Shown here piece after piece: positions 33,106-42,111 of a stretch of DNA of 62,417 nt. Source of the stretch: Opitutales bacterium UBA5694 (GTDB lineage: Bacteria; Verrucomicrobiota; Verrucomicrobiia; Opitutales; Opitutaceae); the NCBI GenBank assembly GCA_002420185.1, contig DIHO01000002.1, positions 1-62,417 on the forward strand. The letters run 5' to 3'. Both the position numbers and the translations under genes were made by a program. Each line of letters opens with the position of its first letter. Position 1 is the first letter of the stretch. The notes below the pieces were generated by a model that ran no database searches, was not told the DNA's origin, and worked only from the letters and a program-made list of their open reading frames with translations.

Positions 33106-35418
33106 ATGTCGCATCGCTCAAAGGATCGTCGAAGTGCGATAATTATTGGTGCAGGATTTGGTGGAATGGCGACCGCTTTACGGCTGCGAAGGATCGGCTA
33201 TGCAGTAACCGTAATTGATAATAATCCAAAGGCAGGCGGACGGGCTCAGGTCTATGAAATCAATGGCTTTAAATTTGATGCCGGCCCTACTGTAATAACC
33301 GCACCTTTTTTGTTCGACGAACTTTTTACGCTGTTTCAGAAAAAGAGAGAGGACTACATCGAGTTCCTACCCGTTGAACCTTGGTATAGATTTGAGTTTT
33401 CCGATGGGTCTAAGCTCGATTACGGCGGCAGTATTGAAGATACCGTTTCAGAAATTAATCGCCTCTCTCCGGGAGAAGGAAAGGGGTATGTCGACCTGGT
33501 TAACTTTTCTAAAAAAATATTTAGGGTGGGTTTTGAGAAACTATCAGACCAACCGTTCCACAAATTCTGGACCATGATCCGTCAGGTTCCTGCCCTACTG
33601 GCACTTAGAAGCTATCTTTCAGTCTATAAACTAGTCTCGAGCTTTCTAAAAGATGAGCGCCTTAGGCGGGCGTTTAGTATTCACCCATTGCTAGTTGGTG
33701 GCAACCCCATAAATACAACATCAATTTATTGCCTCATACACTATCTTGAGCGCAAGTGGGGAGTGTGGTTCCCTCGGGGTGGTACCGGGTCACTAGTTGA
33801 CGCATTGGTCTTACTGATGCGGGAGGAGGGTATACGACTGGAACTTAACTGCAGTGCGAGTCAGGTTATAGTAGAGGATGGTAGAGCTGTTGGTATCAAG
33901 ATGGCAGGAGGTCAGGAGAAGCACGCTGACCTTGTTGTTTTTGATGCAGACCCAGCAAAAGTATACCGAGATTTAATCGACGAACAATATCGCAAAAAGT
34001 GGACGAATCGAAGGATAGATAAGCTTACTTATTCGATGGGGCTATTTGTTTGGTATTTTGGAACGAGCCGATCTTACCCAGAAGTAAAACACCATACGAT
34101 AATTATGGGCGAAACATTTAAGGACTTACTGGAAGAGATCTATGACCAAAAAGTTCTTTCTAATGACCTCAGCCTTTACCTACATCGACCGGCAGCAACT
34201 GACAGTACTATGGCGCCTGCCGACGGAGATGCCTTTTACGTGCTTGCTCCAGTCCCGAACAAGCAGGCAAAAATTGATTGGAAAAAGGCAGGCGAGAGAA
34301 TAAGATTACAGGTAGAGCATCAACTAGAGAGCACTTTACTACCAGACTTGAGTACTTGTATCGAAGTTACGCACTACGTCACCCCGGATGACTTTGAAGG
34401 CAAATTTAACACCCTATTGGGATGTGGCTTTTCGATCGCTCCTTTGTTTACACAATCAGCATGGTTTCGCTTCCACAACAAGTCAGAGGAACTTGAAAAT
34501 CTTTATTTCTGCGGTGCAGGCACTCACCCCGGTGCTGGATTGCCGGGAGTCGTAGCTTCGGCTCGTGTAATAGAAAAACTTGTGCCACCGGCTAGAGATG
34601 ACTGCATGAGCGATCTTGAGAAATTATTCTGTTCAAAGAGTAAGACTTTTTCACTGGCTTCATTACTTCTGCCCAAGGCTCAGGCAGATGCTGTTTTCCG
34701 CCTGTATTTCATTTGTAGAACGCTCGATGATTGGGCAGATGAAGGCAATGCCGATTTGCTGCAAGATGCGATGAATGCATGGCAAAATAATCTACCTCAT
34801 GACCTCTTGGACCATTATCGATTCCTTCAAGCGCGCTGGGGCATAGACAGCAAACCTCTCACCGAGCTCATGCAAGCTATGCTCATGGAGCAGCAATTAG
34901 TGAGGATGAGTTCAGAGGAGCAACTGCTTGAATACTGCCATGGCGTGGCAGGCACAATTGGTTTAATGCTCTGCCCAATTTTTGGGGTCAAAGATAAGAA
35001 AGCACTGGAGCACGCTAATAGTTTAGGAATTGCCATGCAATTAACCAATGTTTGTCGCGATGTTTTTGAAGATGCCGAGAATGATAGGATCTACCTGCCT
35101 GCTGACTTGTTTTCTTCTCCGCTCACGACTGCAGATTTAACGTCGAGCGATTGCGATTCACGCGCAGCATGCACTGCTGCTAAATTGCGTCTACTGCAAA
35201 TGGCTGATGGATTATATGCCCGTGCAGAAGCGGGTATCGACTTCCTGCCATTGAGAATCCGTATTGTTGTGCGCTGGGCGTCCAGAATGTATCGCGAAAT
35301 AGGTAATGTGATTCGTAATGAGCCAGTACATTTCCACGAAAATCGCGCTATAGTGAAGCAGCCAAAGAAAATGTTTTTTTTGATCGAATGCATCACCCGC
35401 TCATTGTATAAAAAATAA
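33106..35418 (+). CDS. crtIB: Phytoene desaturase-phytoene synthase fusion (CrtI-CrtB)
   Basis: One 770-aa polypeptide holds two enzymes. Residues 1 to about 495 are CrtI: the FAD loop GAGFGGMATALRLRRIGYAV, GGRAQVYEINGFKFDAGPTV, and the C-terminal signature FCGAGTHPGAGLPGVVASAR. From M501 (34606) it is CrtB: SKTFSLASLLLPK, the first Asp motif CRTLDDWADE and the second NVCRDVFEDAENDRIYLP. Together they make phytoene from GGPP and desaturate it to lycopene. The junction is short (about VPPARDDC). There is no internal stop or frameshift. The cyclase gene follows after 3 bp. A separate start at M501 is possible but no ribosome site is seen. Confidence 0.95.
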   Translation: MSHRSKDRRSAIIIGAGFGGMATALRLRRIGYAVTVIDNNPKAGGRAQVYEINGFKFDAGPTVITAPFLFDELFTLFQKKREDYIEFLPVEPWYRFEFSDGSKLDYGGSIEDTVSEINRLSPGEGKGYVDLVNFSKKIFRVGFEKLSDQPFHKFWTMIRQVPALLALRSYLSVYKLVSSFLKDERLRRAFSIHPLLVGGNPINTTSIYCLIHYLERKWGVWFPRGGTGSLVDALVLLMREEGIRLELNCSASQVIVEDGRAVGIKMAGGQEKHADLVVFDADPAKVYRDLIDEQYRKKWTNRRIDKLTYSMGLFVWYFGTSRSYPEVKHHTIIMGETFKDLLEEIYDQKVLSNDLSLYLHRPAATDSTMAPADGDAFYVLAPVPNKQAKIDWKKAGERIRLQVEHQLESTLLPDLSTCIEVTHYVTPDDFEGKFNTLLGCGFSIAPLFTQSAWFRFHNKSEELENLYFCGAGTHPGAGLPGVVASARVIEKLVPPARDDCMSDLEKLFCSKSKTFSLASLLLPKAQADAVFRLYFICRTLDDWADEGNADLLQDAMNAWQNNLPHDLLDHYRFLQARWGIDSKPLTELMQAMLMEQQLVRMSSEEQLLEYCHGVAGTIGLMLCPIFGVKDKKALEHANSLGIAMQLTNVCRDVFEDAENDRIYLPADLFSSPLTTADLTSSDCDSRAACTAAKLRLLQMADGLYARAEAGIDFLPLRIRIVVRWASRMYREIGNVIRNEPVHFHENRAIVKQPKKMFFLIECITRSLYKK

Positions 35419-35421
35419 TCA

Positions 35422-36120
35422 GTGAGCTATTTAAAGTTTCTGATTATTTTCATTTGTCTGCCTTTGCTCGTCTCGATCTGCGCAAAAAAACTGCTCTTCA
35501 AAGTAAACAAAACTGAGTACCTACCGATTGCTTTGATGGCCTTCGTGGCCTTCGTCTATACGACCCCATGGGATAATTACTTAATTATGCGTGGTGTTTG
35601 GACCTATCCAACAGGAGGTGTCGTTGGGGTTTTGGGATACGTGCCTATCGAAGAGTATTTTTTTATGGTTCTTCAGGCTACCTTAGCGGGAGTGCTTTGG
35701 ACTTCATTGGTGCCGCACATTCAATATATTAAACTCAGGTTTTCCTTAACAGGGGCACTCATGGCAATCTTGGTCGGTCTTGTAGGTGCTCTAAGCTTAA
35801 CGCATACAGCAGGTACATACATTGGTCTTATTCTGGTTTGGGCTTGTCCGCCGTTACTTCTACAGTGGGGCTTGGGTTCTCATACGCTGCTTAAATCTTT
35901 TAAAACTTGGGCACCGCTGTGGATTGGTTTGAGCATTTATTTATGTGTAGCTGATTATTACGCGATATTTAAGGGGATATGGACGATTACGCTAGCGACG
36001 CGCACAGGATGGGGCATCGGCCATTTACCAGTAGAAGAAATATTGTTTTTCACGCTAACTAATTTATTTGTAATCCAAGGTATGTGCCTCTGGCGGGCTT
36101 GGCGAAGGGATGCATCGTGA
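35422..36120 (+). CDS. crtY: Lycopene cyclase, CrtYcd type
   Basis: The 232-aa integral membrane protein contains the two tandem halves of the CrtYc/CrtYd lycopene cyclase family. The first is TTPWDNYLIMRGVWTYP with PIEEYFFMVLQ; the second is DYYAIFKGIWTI with LPVEEILFFTLTNL. This type occurs in actinobacteria, archaea and as a domain of fungal CrtYB; it is unlike the CrtY flavoprotein usual in proteobacterial rhodopsin cassettes. It starts with GTG 3 bp after crtIB and its stop overlaps the blh start. Confidence 0.92.
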   Translation: MSYLKFLIIFICLPLLVSICAKKLLFKVNKTEYLPIALMAFVAFVYTTPWDNYLIMRGVWTYPTGGVVGVLGYVPIEEYFFMVLQATLAGVLWTSLVPHIQYIKLRFSLTGALMAILVGLVGALSLTHTAGTYIGLILVWACPPLLLQWGLGSHTLLKSFKTWAPLWIGLSIYLCVADYYAIFKGIWTITLATRTGWGIGHLPVEEILFFTLTNLFVIQGMCLWRAWRRDAS

Positions 36121-37169
36121 AGTGGGTCGAATGGAGTCCTGTGCTTGTCGTGCAGACAGGTCAGCATGCTTTGCTAAAAAGATATTCGTTGAGATTAATA
36201 GCACTTAGTTTGGTGTTTTTTGTGCCCTTAGCCGGCCTCGGTCTTAAGAGTGCAGAATGGCCAATATATCTTCAGCTACTGCCCCTTTTTATAAGCCTTT
36301 TTCTATTCGGGATGCCACACGGTGGTGCAGATCATTTACTGTTATGGGGTATTCTACGACAAGACTCGTGGTATAGGCGCATCGCTACCTTGGTTTTTTA
36401 CACTCTAACAGCCCTAGCTTATTTGGTCTTTTGGGATTTACAACCATCCGCAGCAGCAATATTTTTTCTCGGGTTAACTATATTTCATTGGGGTCAAGGT
36501 GACCGATATATTTCAGTTCAAGTCCACCAAGCGACTTATCTTTGTCGCTCCAAGGCCCTCACTGCATTACATGTTCTATCAAGAGGCAGCATACCCATTT
36601 TATTACCTGGCTATCTAGGCAATGATACCTATCGAAGCGTAATAGAGGCATTAGTTAGCAGCAGCGGGCAAGCGAGCCACCAAGCGGATTGGGTCTCAAG
36701 TTATCCGCTGTTTTTTCTGCTGATCCCAATGGGACTGACTGCTTTGAGCTTGTTAGCTGCCTCGATTTATGTAAGCAAAAAAGAGATACGCCCCTTATGC
36801 ATGGATATTATCGAGAGTGTAGCCTTATTCGGCTGGTTTTTGTTTATTCCCGCCTTGTGGGCGATCGGCTGCTATTTTGCACTGTGGCACAGTTTACGCC
36901 ACGCCTTAAGAATATTATCTACAGATTCTTTAGGGAGTCAGTTCTTAGATTCGAAGCAGTATCTTAGATTAAATATTCGCTGGCTACAACTGACTGGTTT
37001 GATGACCTTCGTTGCACTAATTGGAATGTGGATAATTTTTGCTCTACCCTTTTCGATACGCGGTATCGAACTGGATTGGTTGGTCAAGGCTTTGATTGGC
37101 ATATCGGTGCTAACACTTCCGCACACCGTAGTAGTCTGCTGTATGGATAAAATACAGCTCAGAGTTTAG
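36117..37169 (+). CDS. blh: Beta-carotene 15,15'-dioxygenase Blh/Brp
   Basis: Blh cleaves beta-carotene to two retinals, the chromophore of the rhodopsin. From the GTG at 36117 the protein has 350 residues and about 8-9 membrane spans. It carries the family motifs GMPHGGADHLLL, FHWGQGDRY and CYFALWHSLRHALR, whose His residues bind iron. The GTG overlaps the crtY stop (GTGA); an ATG at 36084 inside crtY would add 11 residues. It is the last gene of the rhodopsin-crtE-crtIB-crtY-blh operon. Confidence 0.93.
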   Translation: MKWVEWSPVLVVQTGQHALLKRYSLRLIALSLVFFVPLAGLGLKSAEWPIYLQLLPLFISLFLFGMPHGGADHLLLWGILRQDSWYRRIATLVFYTLTALAYLVFWDLQPSAAAIFFLGLTIFHWGQGDRYISVQVHQATYLCRSKALTALHVLSRGSIPILLPGYLGNDTYRSVIEALVSSSGQASHQADWVSSYPLFFLLIPMGLTALSLLAASIYVSKKEIRPLCMDIIESVALFGWFLFIPALWAIGCYFALWHSLRHALRILSTDSLGSQFLDSKQYLRLNIRWLQLTGLMTFVALIGMWIIFALPFSIRGIELDWLVKALIGISVLTLPHTVVVCCMDKIQLRV

Positions 37170-37344
37170 GGGAAAACCTCAGTTATTTGCCACGAGGATG
37201 GCTTAATTTTAAAATCTTAATCCCTGTAAGACAAAGAATTATGATTTTTCATGAGATTTCTGCCTAAAAAGATTTAAATTTTTGAACGATAGGCCCCGGA
37301 CACCGTCTACCCTTCACAGTTACCCTCGTTTTTTTATTTTCGTA

Positions 37345-37366
37345 TCTGGTTTGTAGTTTGATAAGT
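37345..37366 (+). repeat. 22-bp direct repeat, copy 1
   Basis: TCTGGTTTGTAGTTTGATAAGT; an identical copy lies at 37534-37555. Each copy is followed within a few bases by a terminator. The 37170-37665 gap between blh and rsmE otherwise has no gene. Confidence 0.9.
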
Positions 37367-37369
37367 CGA

Positions 37370-37397
37370 AAAGGCGTCGCTTAGCGGCGCCTTTTTG
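37370..37397 (+). terminator. Intrinsic terminator after first 22-bp repeat
   Basis: AGGCGTCGC (37372-37380) pairs with GCGGCGCCT (37384-37392), a 9-bp stem with a 3-nt loop, followed by TTTTT. It would end transcripts of the rhodopsin operon. Confidence 0.85.
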
Positions 37398-37533
37398 TTG
37401 CCAATAATCCTAACCGTTCTCCTTAGTGGAGGATCTTAAAAGAATTTCTCCGAAAACTGAATCTTTCTTTGAACGTTTCCACACTTGCTGCGCCTATCGT
37501 GAACAGAATAAAAGGTAGTAGTTTTTTCTTAGT

Positions 37534-37555
37534 TCTGGTTTGTAGTTTGATAAGT
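37534..37555 (+). repeat. 22-bp direct repeat, copy 2
   Basis: Identical to the copy at 37345-37366, 189 bp downstream. Confidence 0.9.
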
Positions 37556-37557
37556 TA

Positions 37558-37592
37558 GAAGGGGTTCCGATTCACGGGGCCCTTTCTTTTTT
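37558..37592 (+). terminator. Intrinsic terminator after second 22-bp repeat
   Basis: AAGGG (37559-37563) pairs with CCCTT (37580-37584) with an inner CCG/CGG pair, followed by TTTCTTTTTTTT. The stem differs in sequence from the first terminator although the upstream 22 bp are identical. Confidence 0.75.
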
Positions 37593-37665
37593 TTGTTTTC
37601 GACTTTAATAGGCCCCATCGCGGATTTCAATTTGATTGAATCCACTCTGATGGTATGCTCTCGAG

Positions 37666-38466
37666 ATGTTCGACTTTCGGAGCTACTGCCCAACTCTAAA
37701 TCCAAACGTACCGCGGATCACACTTTCGGCTGATGAATCGCATCATTTGATCTCGGTAAAACGCGCCCGTCAGGGGGACCCGGTCGTTATTTTCGACGGT
37801 TTCGGGAATGAATGGGCCTCGGAATTGACCATAGCCAATAAACGGAAGGCTGTCTTGGAGGGAAAAGCCTTCAACCGCTATTCTCCTCCTCTTCAAAGGA
37901 TCGCTTTGGCCCAGTCAATTCCGAAATCGAAGGTCTTGGAGAACATCATTCGCAAAGCAACGGAGCTGGGTATTCAGGACATCTATCCTTTGATTTCCGA
38001 TCGAACCGAAACCAAGATCCGCGATAGCAAAGAAAAAACGAAGAACGAAAAATGGCTCGGGGCCGCGATTGAGGGCGCAAAACAGTCGGGAAACCCACTT
38101 ATTCCCACCGTACATGCCGCTCAGCGTTTGGATCTTTTTCTGGAAAAAGAATCGGGAAATTTCCAGCTGAAGTTCATTGCCTCTCTTGAAGAAGGCAGTG
38201 CTCCGCTTCAAGGGCAAATTGAACAAGCAGCTCTAGATCCCAACGCTTCGGGGATATTTCTAGTCGGTCCCGAAGGTGATTTCACGGATACCGAGTATGC
38301 CCAAATTCGCCAGGTTGATTTCCTTCCAGTCTCACTGGGGCCCTATGTGCTGCGATGCGAAACCGCCGCAGTCAAAGCCCTTAGCATCTTGCAGCACGAA
38401 TTTTCTAAAAGGGCCCACCGAAAGACACCATCGTCTACCAAACCATCAAACCGCCAGCGTAAGTAA
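37666..38466 (+). CDS. rsmE: 16S rRNA m3U1498 methyltransferase RsmE
   Basis: RsmE N3-methylates U1498 of 16S rRNA. The 266-aa protein has the N-terminal PUA-like part with TLSADESHHLISVKRARQGD. The SPOUT domain has ALAQSIPKSKVLENIIRKAT, the knot motif FLVGPEGDFTDTE and SLGPYVLRCETAAVKAL. It returns to core-type codon use and marks the right edge of the accessory island. Its last 32 bp overlap the convergent KAS III fusion gene. Confidence 0.95.
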   Translation: MFDFRSYCPTLNPNVPRITLSADESHHLISVKRARQGDPVVIFDGFGNEWASELTIANKRKAVLEGKAFNRYSPPLQRIALAQSIPKSKVLENIIRKATELGIQDIYPLISDRTETKIRDSKEKTKNEKWLGAAIEGAKQSGNPLIPTVHAAQRLDLFLEKESGNFQLKFIASLEEGSAPLQGQIEQAALDPNASGIFLVGPEGDFTDTEYAQIRQVDFLPVSLGPYVLRCETAAVKALSILQHEFSKRAHRKTPSSTKPSNRQRK

Positions 38467-40021
38467 ACCCGGCTCCGACAGAACAGAAGATGATCTTATC
38501 ACCTTTTCCAAAAATCCCCTCCTCCGCAGCCCATCCCAACGCCATTGAGACGGAAGCAGCCGATGTATTGCCATACTTCCCCACTGTAACAACGAATTTT
38601 TCGTAGGAGATTCCAACGCGCTTGCTGACTGCTTTAAGAATTCGAGCGTTCGCCTGATGAGGCACAATCCAGGATACATCTTCCTCGGAAAGCCCATGAC
38701 GCTTCATAGCACTTTCAATAATATCGGAGAACGCGAGCACGGCCCTTTTAAAAACCACTCCGCCATCCAGCTGAATATAGAAAGAGTCCAGGCTGTCTCC
38801 CGGTTGTGGAATCGGATTCATCGCCCCACCACCCCTGCGGCAAATCGCCTCGGTGTACCGCGAGTCACCACTGAGCTCATGCCGATAAAATCGATGGCCT
38901 CCTTTTTGAGGAGTCAATACTGCCGCTCCTGCTCCGTCGCCAAAAAGAAAGGCGGTTTCGTGATCTTTAGAGTTTGTGATTCGCGAAAGAATTTCCGCGG
39001 TAACCACGAGAGCATTTTTTGCCGTTCCTCCTATTATGAAAGCCCGTCCCACCTCTAGAGCGTAAAGCCAGCCCGAACAGGCAGCGTTAAGATCAAACGC
39101 CAGCGCCTGTCCTATGCCAAGCTCCTTGGCCAACGCGCTCGCGGCTCCGGGAACCGGTTGATCGGGAAGAAGAGTTGCGACAATCACAGCATCGATGTCG
39201 TCCAATGACATACCGGCCATTTCCAACGCCTTATTTGTCGCCTCTGTCGCTAAGCTGGTAGCCGATTCACCTTCGCTGATGATATAGCGCTGCTGAATCC
39301 CAGTTACCTTTTCAATCTCTTCGGCTGTCTTTCCTGGAAACTCTCGTAGGATCTCCTCGTTCGAACGGGCATTCTTGGGAACAGCATAGCCGATGCCCGC
39401 TACGCATACCGTCTGGGAGGAAAGTGAGTCTACGCCAGCATCAATTGATGCGACGGCACTTTCCAGTGATGAGCCTTTGTAGCGGGTCAAGTCGTCTCCG
39501 GTCACCCGACCTCCGGGTCCCGTACCCACAATATCGCAAATAGTATCTGGATTCAAACCACGCTCTAGGGCAATCTTTCTAGCTCGAGGAGTCCAGCGAA
39601 TCGCTCCTGTTTTATCTGATGGGGCCGGGGTCTCCGAGATCGTGCTTTCGGCGGTTGCAATTTCCGCCAGCGGAGCAACAAGCTTCTGCTTCGATTCTGT
39701 TACAGGGGTTGTTGCAGTATTCAAAGCTCCCGAATGGGTTCTGAGGTCCACCACTAAGTGGCTCATGGATTGATCCTCTGTCTCTATCCGAAAGAAGGGA
39801 ACCCCCACTTTCAGGATATCTCCCGCTCGACAGCAAACATCCCGAATAACCCCATCGCAGGGAGACTCAAAATCGAATATTGATTTGTCGCTTTCGAGCT
39901 CGGCTAGCTTCTCGCCTTTAGCGACCGCACTTCCCGCCTCGCAAAAAAGATCAATCAACGTTATTTCGTTTACCGTTGCGCCCATCGATGGAATGGGAAC
40001 TTCTATCAGATGCTTCGCCAT
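38435..40021 (-). CDS. Lipoyl domain + E3-binding domain + KAS III (FabH) fusion
   Basis: From the ATG at 40021 the 528-aa protein has three parts. Residues 1-80 are a lipoyl domain (EVPIPSMGATVNEI; lipoylation site ELESDKSIF, K46). Residues 140-182 are a peripheral-subunit-binding domain (TPRARKIALERGLNPDTI, then VGTGPGGRVTGDDL). Residues 203-528 are a complete beta-ketoacyl-ACP synthase III with the triad C315 (LNAACSGWLY), H455 (VPHQANAR) and N485 (GKYGNTSAAS). The first two parts are those of a 2-oxoacid dehydrogenase E2, but the E2 acyltransferase domain is replaced by FabH. FabH starts fatty-acid synthesis from an acyl donor. A TTG at 40087 could add 22 residues; the ATG matches E2 starts. 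pyrG lies 66 bp upstream. Confidence 0.9.
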   Translation of the reverse strand: MAKHLIEVPIPSMGATVNEITLIDLFCEAGSAVAKGEKLAELESDKSIFDFESPCDGVIRDVCCRAGDILKVGVPFFRIETEDQSMSHLVVDLRTHSGALNTATTPVTESKQKLVAPLAEIATAESTISETPAPSDKTGAIRWTPRARKIALERGLNPDTICDIVGTGPGGRVTGDDLTRYKGSSLESAVASIDAGVDSLSSQTVCVAGIGYAVPKNARSNEEILREFPGKTAEEIEKVTGIQQRYIISEGESATSLATEATNKALEMAGMSLDDIDAVIVATLLPDQPVPGAASALAKELGIGQALAFDLNAACSGWLYALEVGRAFIIGGTAKNALVVTAEILSRITNSKDHETAFLFGDGAGAAVLTPQKGGHRFYRHELSGDSRYTEAICRRGGGAMNPIPQPGDSLDSFYIQLDGGVVFKRAVLAFSDIIESAMKRHGLSEEDVSWIVPHQANARILKAVSKRVGISYEKFVVTVGKYGNTSAASVSMALGWAAEEGIFGKGDKIIFCSVGAGFTYAGGLMVW

Positions 40022-40087
40022 GGGGGGTTTTGATTTAGGTAAGCATCCAAAAAAGAATTGACTGGCATCATTTCGAACGGGCTTCAA

Positions 40088-41716
40088 CTACGCTTTCTTA
40101 CAGGCAAGACTGGCTTGCACAAAAGCCTTGAACAACGGATGGGCCTTATTGGGTTTCGATAAAAATTCTGGGTGCGATTGAACTCCCAAAAACCAAGGAT
40201 GGTCGCCCAATTCCACCATTTCCACCAAATCTCTTTTTGGATTAATTCCACTCACTTTTAGCCCCGCATTTTCAATCTGCTCCACGTAGTCGTTGTTCAC
40301 CTCGTAGCGATGCCGATGCCGCTCGCGCACAAACTCTTGACCGTAAGCTTCAAATCCTTTTGTGCCTGCCTTAACCTGACACTCGTAAGATCCCAATCGC
40401 ATCGTCGCCCCTTTTTCGACGATGTCCTTTTGCTCATCCATCATGGAAATCACAGGATGGGGGGTCGACTTGTCCACCTCAAAACTGTTGGCACCTTTTA
40501 GTCCAAGAACGTTACGAGAAAACTCGATAACCGCGATTTGCAGGCCTAGGCACAGTCCAAAATAGGGAATCTTATTTTCCCGGGCATTCTTAACCGCCGC
40601 TATCTTTCCTTCGATACCACGATCCCCAAATCCCCCAGGCACTAAGATCCCATGCAAGCCTTTCAGTTTATTGAGACCCTCGGGCTTTTCCAGAGACTCC
40701 GCATCTACTCGAATCACATTGACTGCACAGTTATTTGCGATCCCTGCATGAGTGAGCGATTCGTAAACTGACTTGTATGCGTCCTGAAGTTCGATGTATT
40801 TCCCAACGACCCCAATATCTACCCGCTCAGAGGGCGACTTCAAGCGCCTAACAATATCAATCCAAACACTGTGCTCAATCGGAGGGGCATCTAGTCCTAG
40901 CAACTCAACTACGAGATCATCCATCTCCTCCCTCTGCAAAGCAAGGGGGAGCTCGTAGATGGATGACTCCACATCCATCTCCTCGATCACGGCTTTTACG
41001 GGAACGTTACAGAACAGACTCAGCTTTTCCCGAATCTCGCGATCAATGGGATGCTCGGTGCGGCAAACAAGGATGTCGGGCTGAATCCCAATTTCCCGAA
41101 GTTTGGCGACACTCTGCTGCGTCGGCTTTGTTTTCAACTCACCGGCTGCGTTCAAATACGGAACCAACGTTACATGAATGAATACCACATTGCCTCGTCC
41201 CGCCTCGAGAGCGAATTGGCGCATGGCTTCGAGAAAAGGCAACCCCTCAATATCGCCCGTCGTACCACCGATTTCAGTAATCAAAATATCAACGTCTTCG
41301 CTGGCCGCCCGAATCCGGGCCTTAATTTCGTTTGTGACGTGCGGTATTACTTGTACCGTCGCCCCCAGGTACTCTCCACGCCGCTCCTTTTGAATCACCG
41401 ATTCGTAGATTTGCCCCGAGGTGAGGTTGTTGAGCTGGCTTAGCTTGCCTGATGTGAAACGCTCGTAGTGACCTAGATCCAAGTCCGTTTCAGCCCCGTC
41501 ATCTAATACATAGACTTCTCCGTGCTGAAAGGGGTTCATAGTACCCGGATCGACGTTCAGATAGGGATCGAACTTTTGGATTCGAACGGTCACTCCCCTT
41601 TCCTCAAGCAGGGCGCCTAAAGAGGCGGCTGTTAGTCCCTTGCCAAGTGAGGACACAACGCCACCCGTTACGAATATATATTTCTTAGGCTTTTCTTTCT
41701 GCACTTCTTTTGTCAT
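40088..41716 (-). CDS. pyrG: CTP synthase
   Basis: PyrG aminates UTP to CTP with glutamine. The 542-aa protein has the amidoligase domain (FVTGGVVSSLGKGLTAASLG, then GGTTGDIEGLPFLEAMRQF). The class I glutamine amidotransferase domain follows, with nucleophile Cys in FGLCLGLQIAV and the His/Glu pair in GVQSHPEFLSKP. Length is standard. It lies upstream of the KAS III fusion on the same strand. Confidence 0.98.
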   Translation of the reverse strand: MTKEVQKEKPKKYIFVTGGVVSSLGKGLTAASLGALLEERGVTVRIQKFDPYLNVDPGTMNPFQHGEVYVLDDGAETDLDLGHYERFTSGKLSQLNNLTSGQIYESVIQKERRGEYLGATVQVIPHVTNEIKARIRAASEDVDILITEIGGTTGDIEGLPFLEAMRQFALEAGRGNVVFIHVTLVPYLNAAGELKTKPTQQSVAKLREIGIQPDILVCRTEHPIDREIREKLSLFCNVPVKAVIEEMDVESSIYELPLALQREEMDDLVVELLGLDAPPIEHSVWIDIVRRLKSPSERVDIGVVGKYIELQDAYKSVYESLTHAGIANNCAVNVIRVDAESLEKPEGLNKLKGLHGILVPGGFGDRGIEGKIAAVKNARENKIPYFGLCLGLQIAVIEFSRNVLGLKGANSFEVDKSTPHPVISMMDEQKDIVEKGATMRLGSYECQVKAGTKGFEAYGQEFVRERHRHRYEVNNDYVEQIENAGLKVSGINPKRDLVEMVELGDHPWFLGVQSHPEFLSKPNKAHPLFKAFVQASLACKKA

Positions 41717-41781
41717 GTGAAGCGAAAAGGAACAACTAGGTCAACTAGGGAGTTCCCTAAAATCGAAATCTCTCCTTCAAT

Positions 41782-41979
41782 CTAAGCAATGATGAGCGTC
41801 CAGGCGGCAAATGCGACGAGAGCGAGCAAAAGTGCCGTCACCACGAGGACGATACCAAACTTTACAATCCGCCACATTACATAGAGCAATCCTGCACCTA
41901 CAACGATCAAACAGGTAGTAACCAGCCAAGGGGGGTATAGCTTTAGCAACTCGCGAACTTCTTCGATCAAATCTGTCAT
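41782..41979 (-). CDS. Small two-TM membrane protein
   Basis: From the ATG at 41979 the 65-aa product is MTDLIEEVRELLKLYPPW followed by two closely spaced membrane spans (LVTTCLIVVGAGLLYVM and IVLVVTALLLALVAFAAWTL). A longer frame upstream to 42102 adds unlikely polar sequence and overlaps the kinase promoter region. No family recognised. It lies 65 bp upstream of pyrG on the same strand. Confidence 0.5.
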   Translation of the reverse strand: MTDLIEEVRELLKLYPPWLVTTCLIVVGAGLLYVMWRIVKFGIVLVVTALLLALVAFAAWTLIIA

Positions 41980-42111
41980 CCACGTGCATGCTACGGGACA
42001 CGCCCTCCATCCTTCAATCTCGAATTTGTGTTGCGCGTTGGAACGCAGACGATTTCGTTCATCTAATCCTGCTTGGAGGGGATCTGGCCAAACAAAGCGC
42101 AATTAATACCA

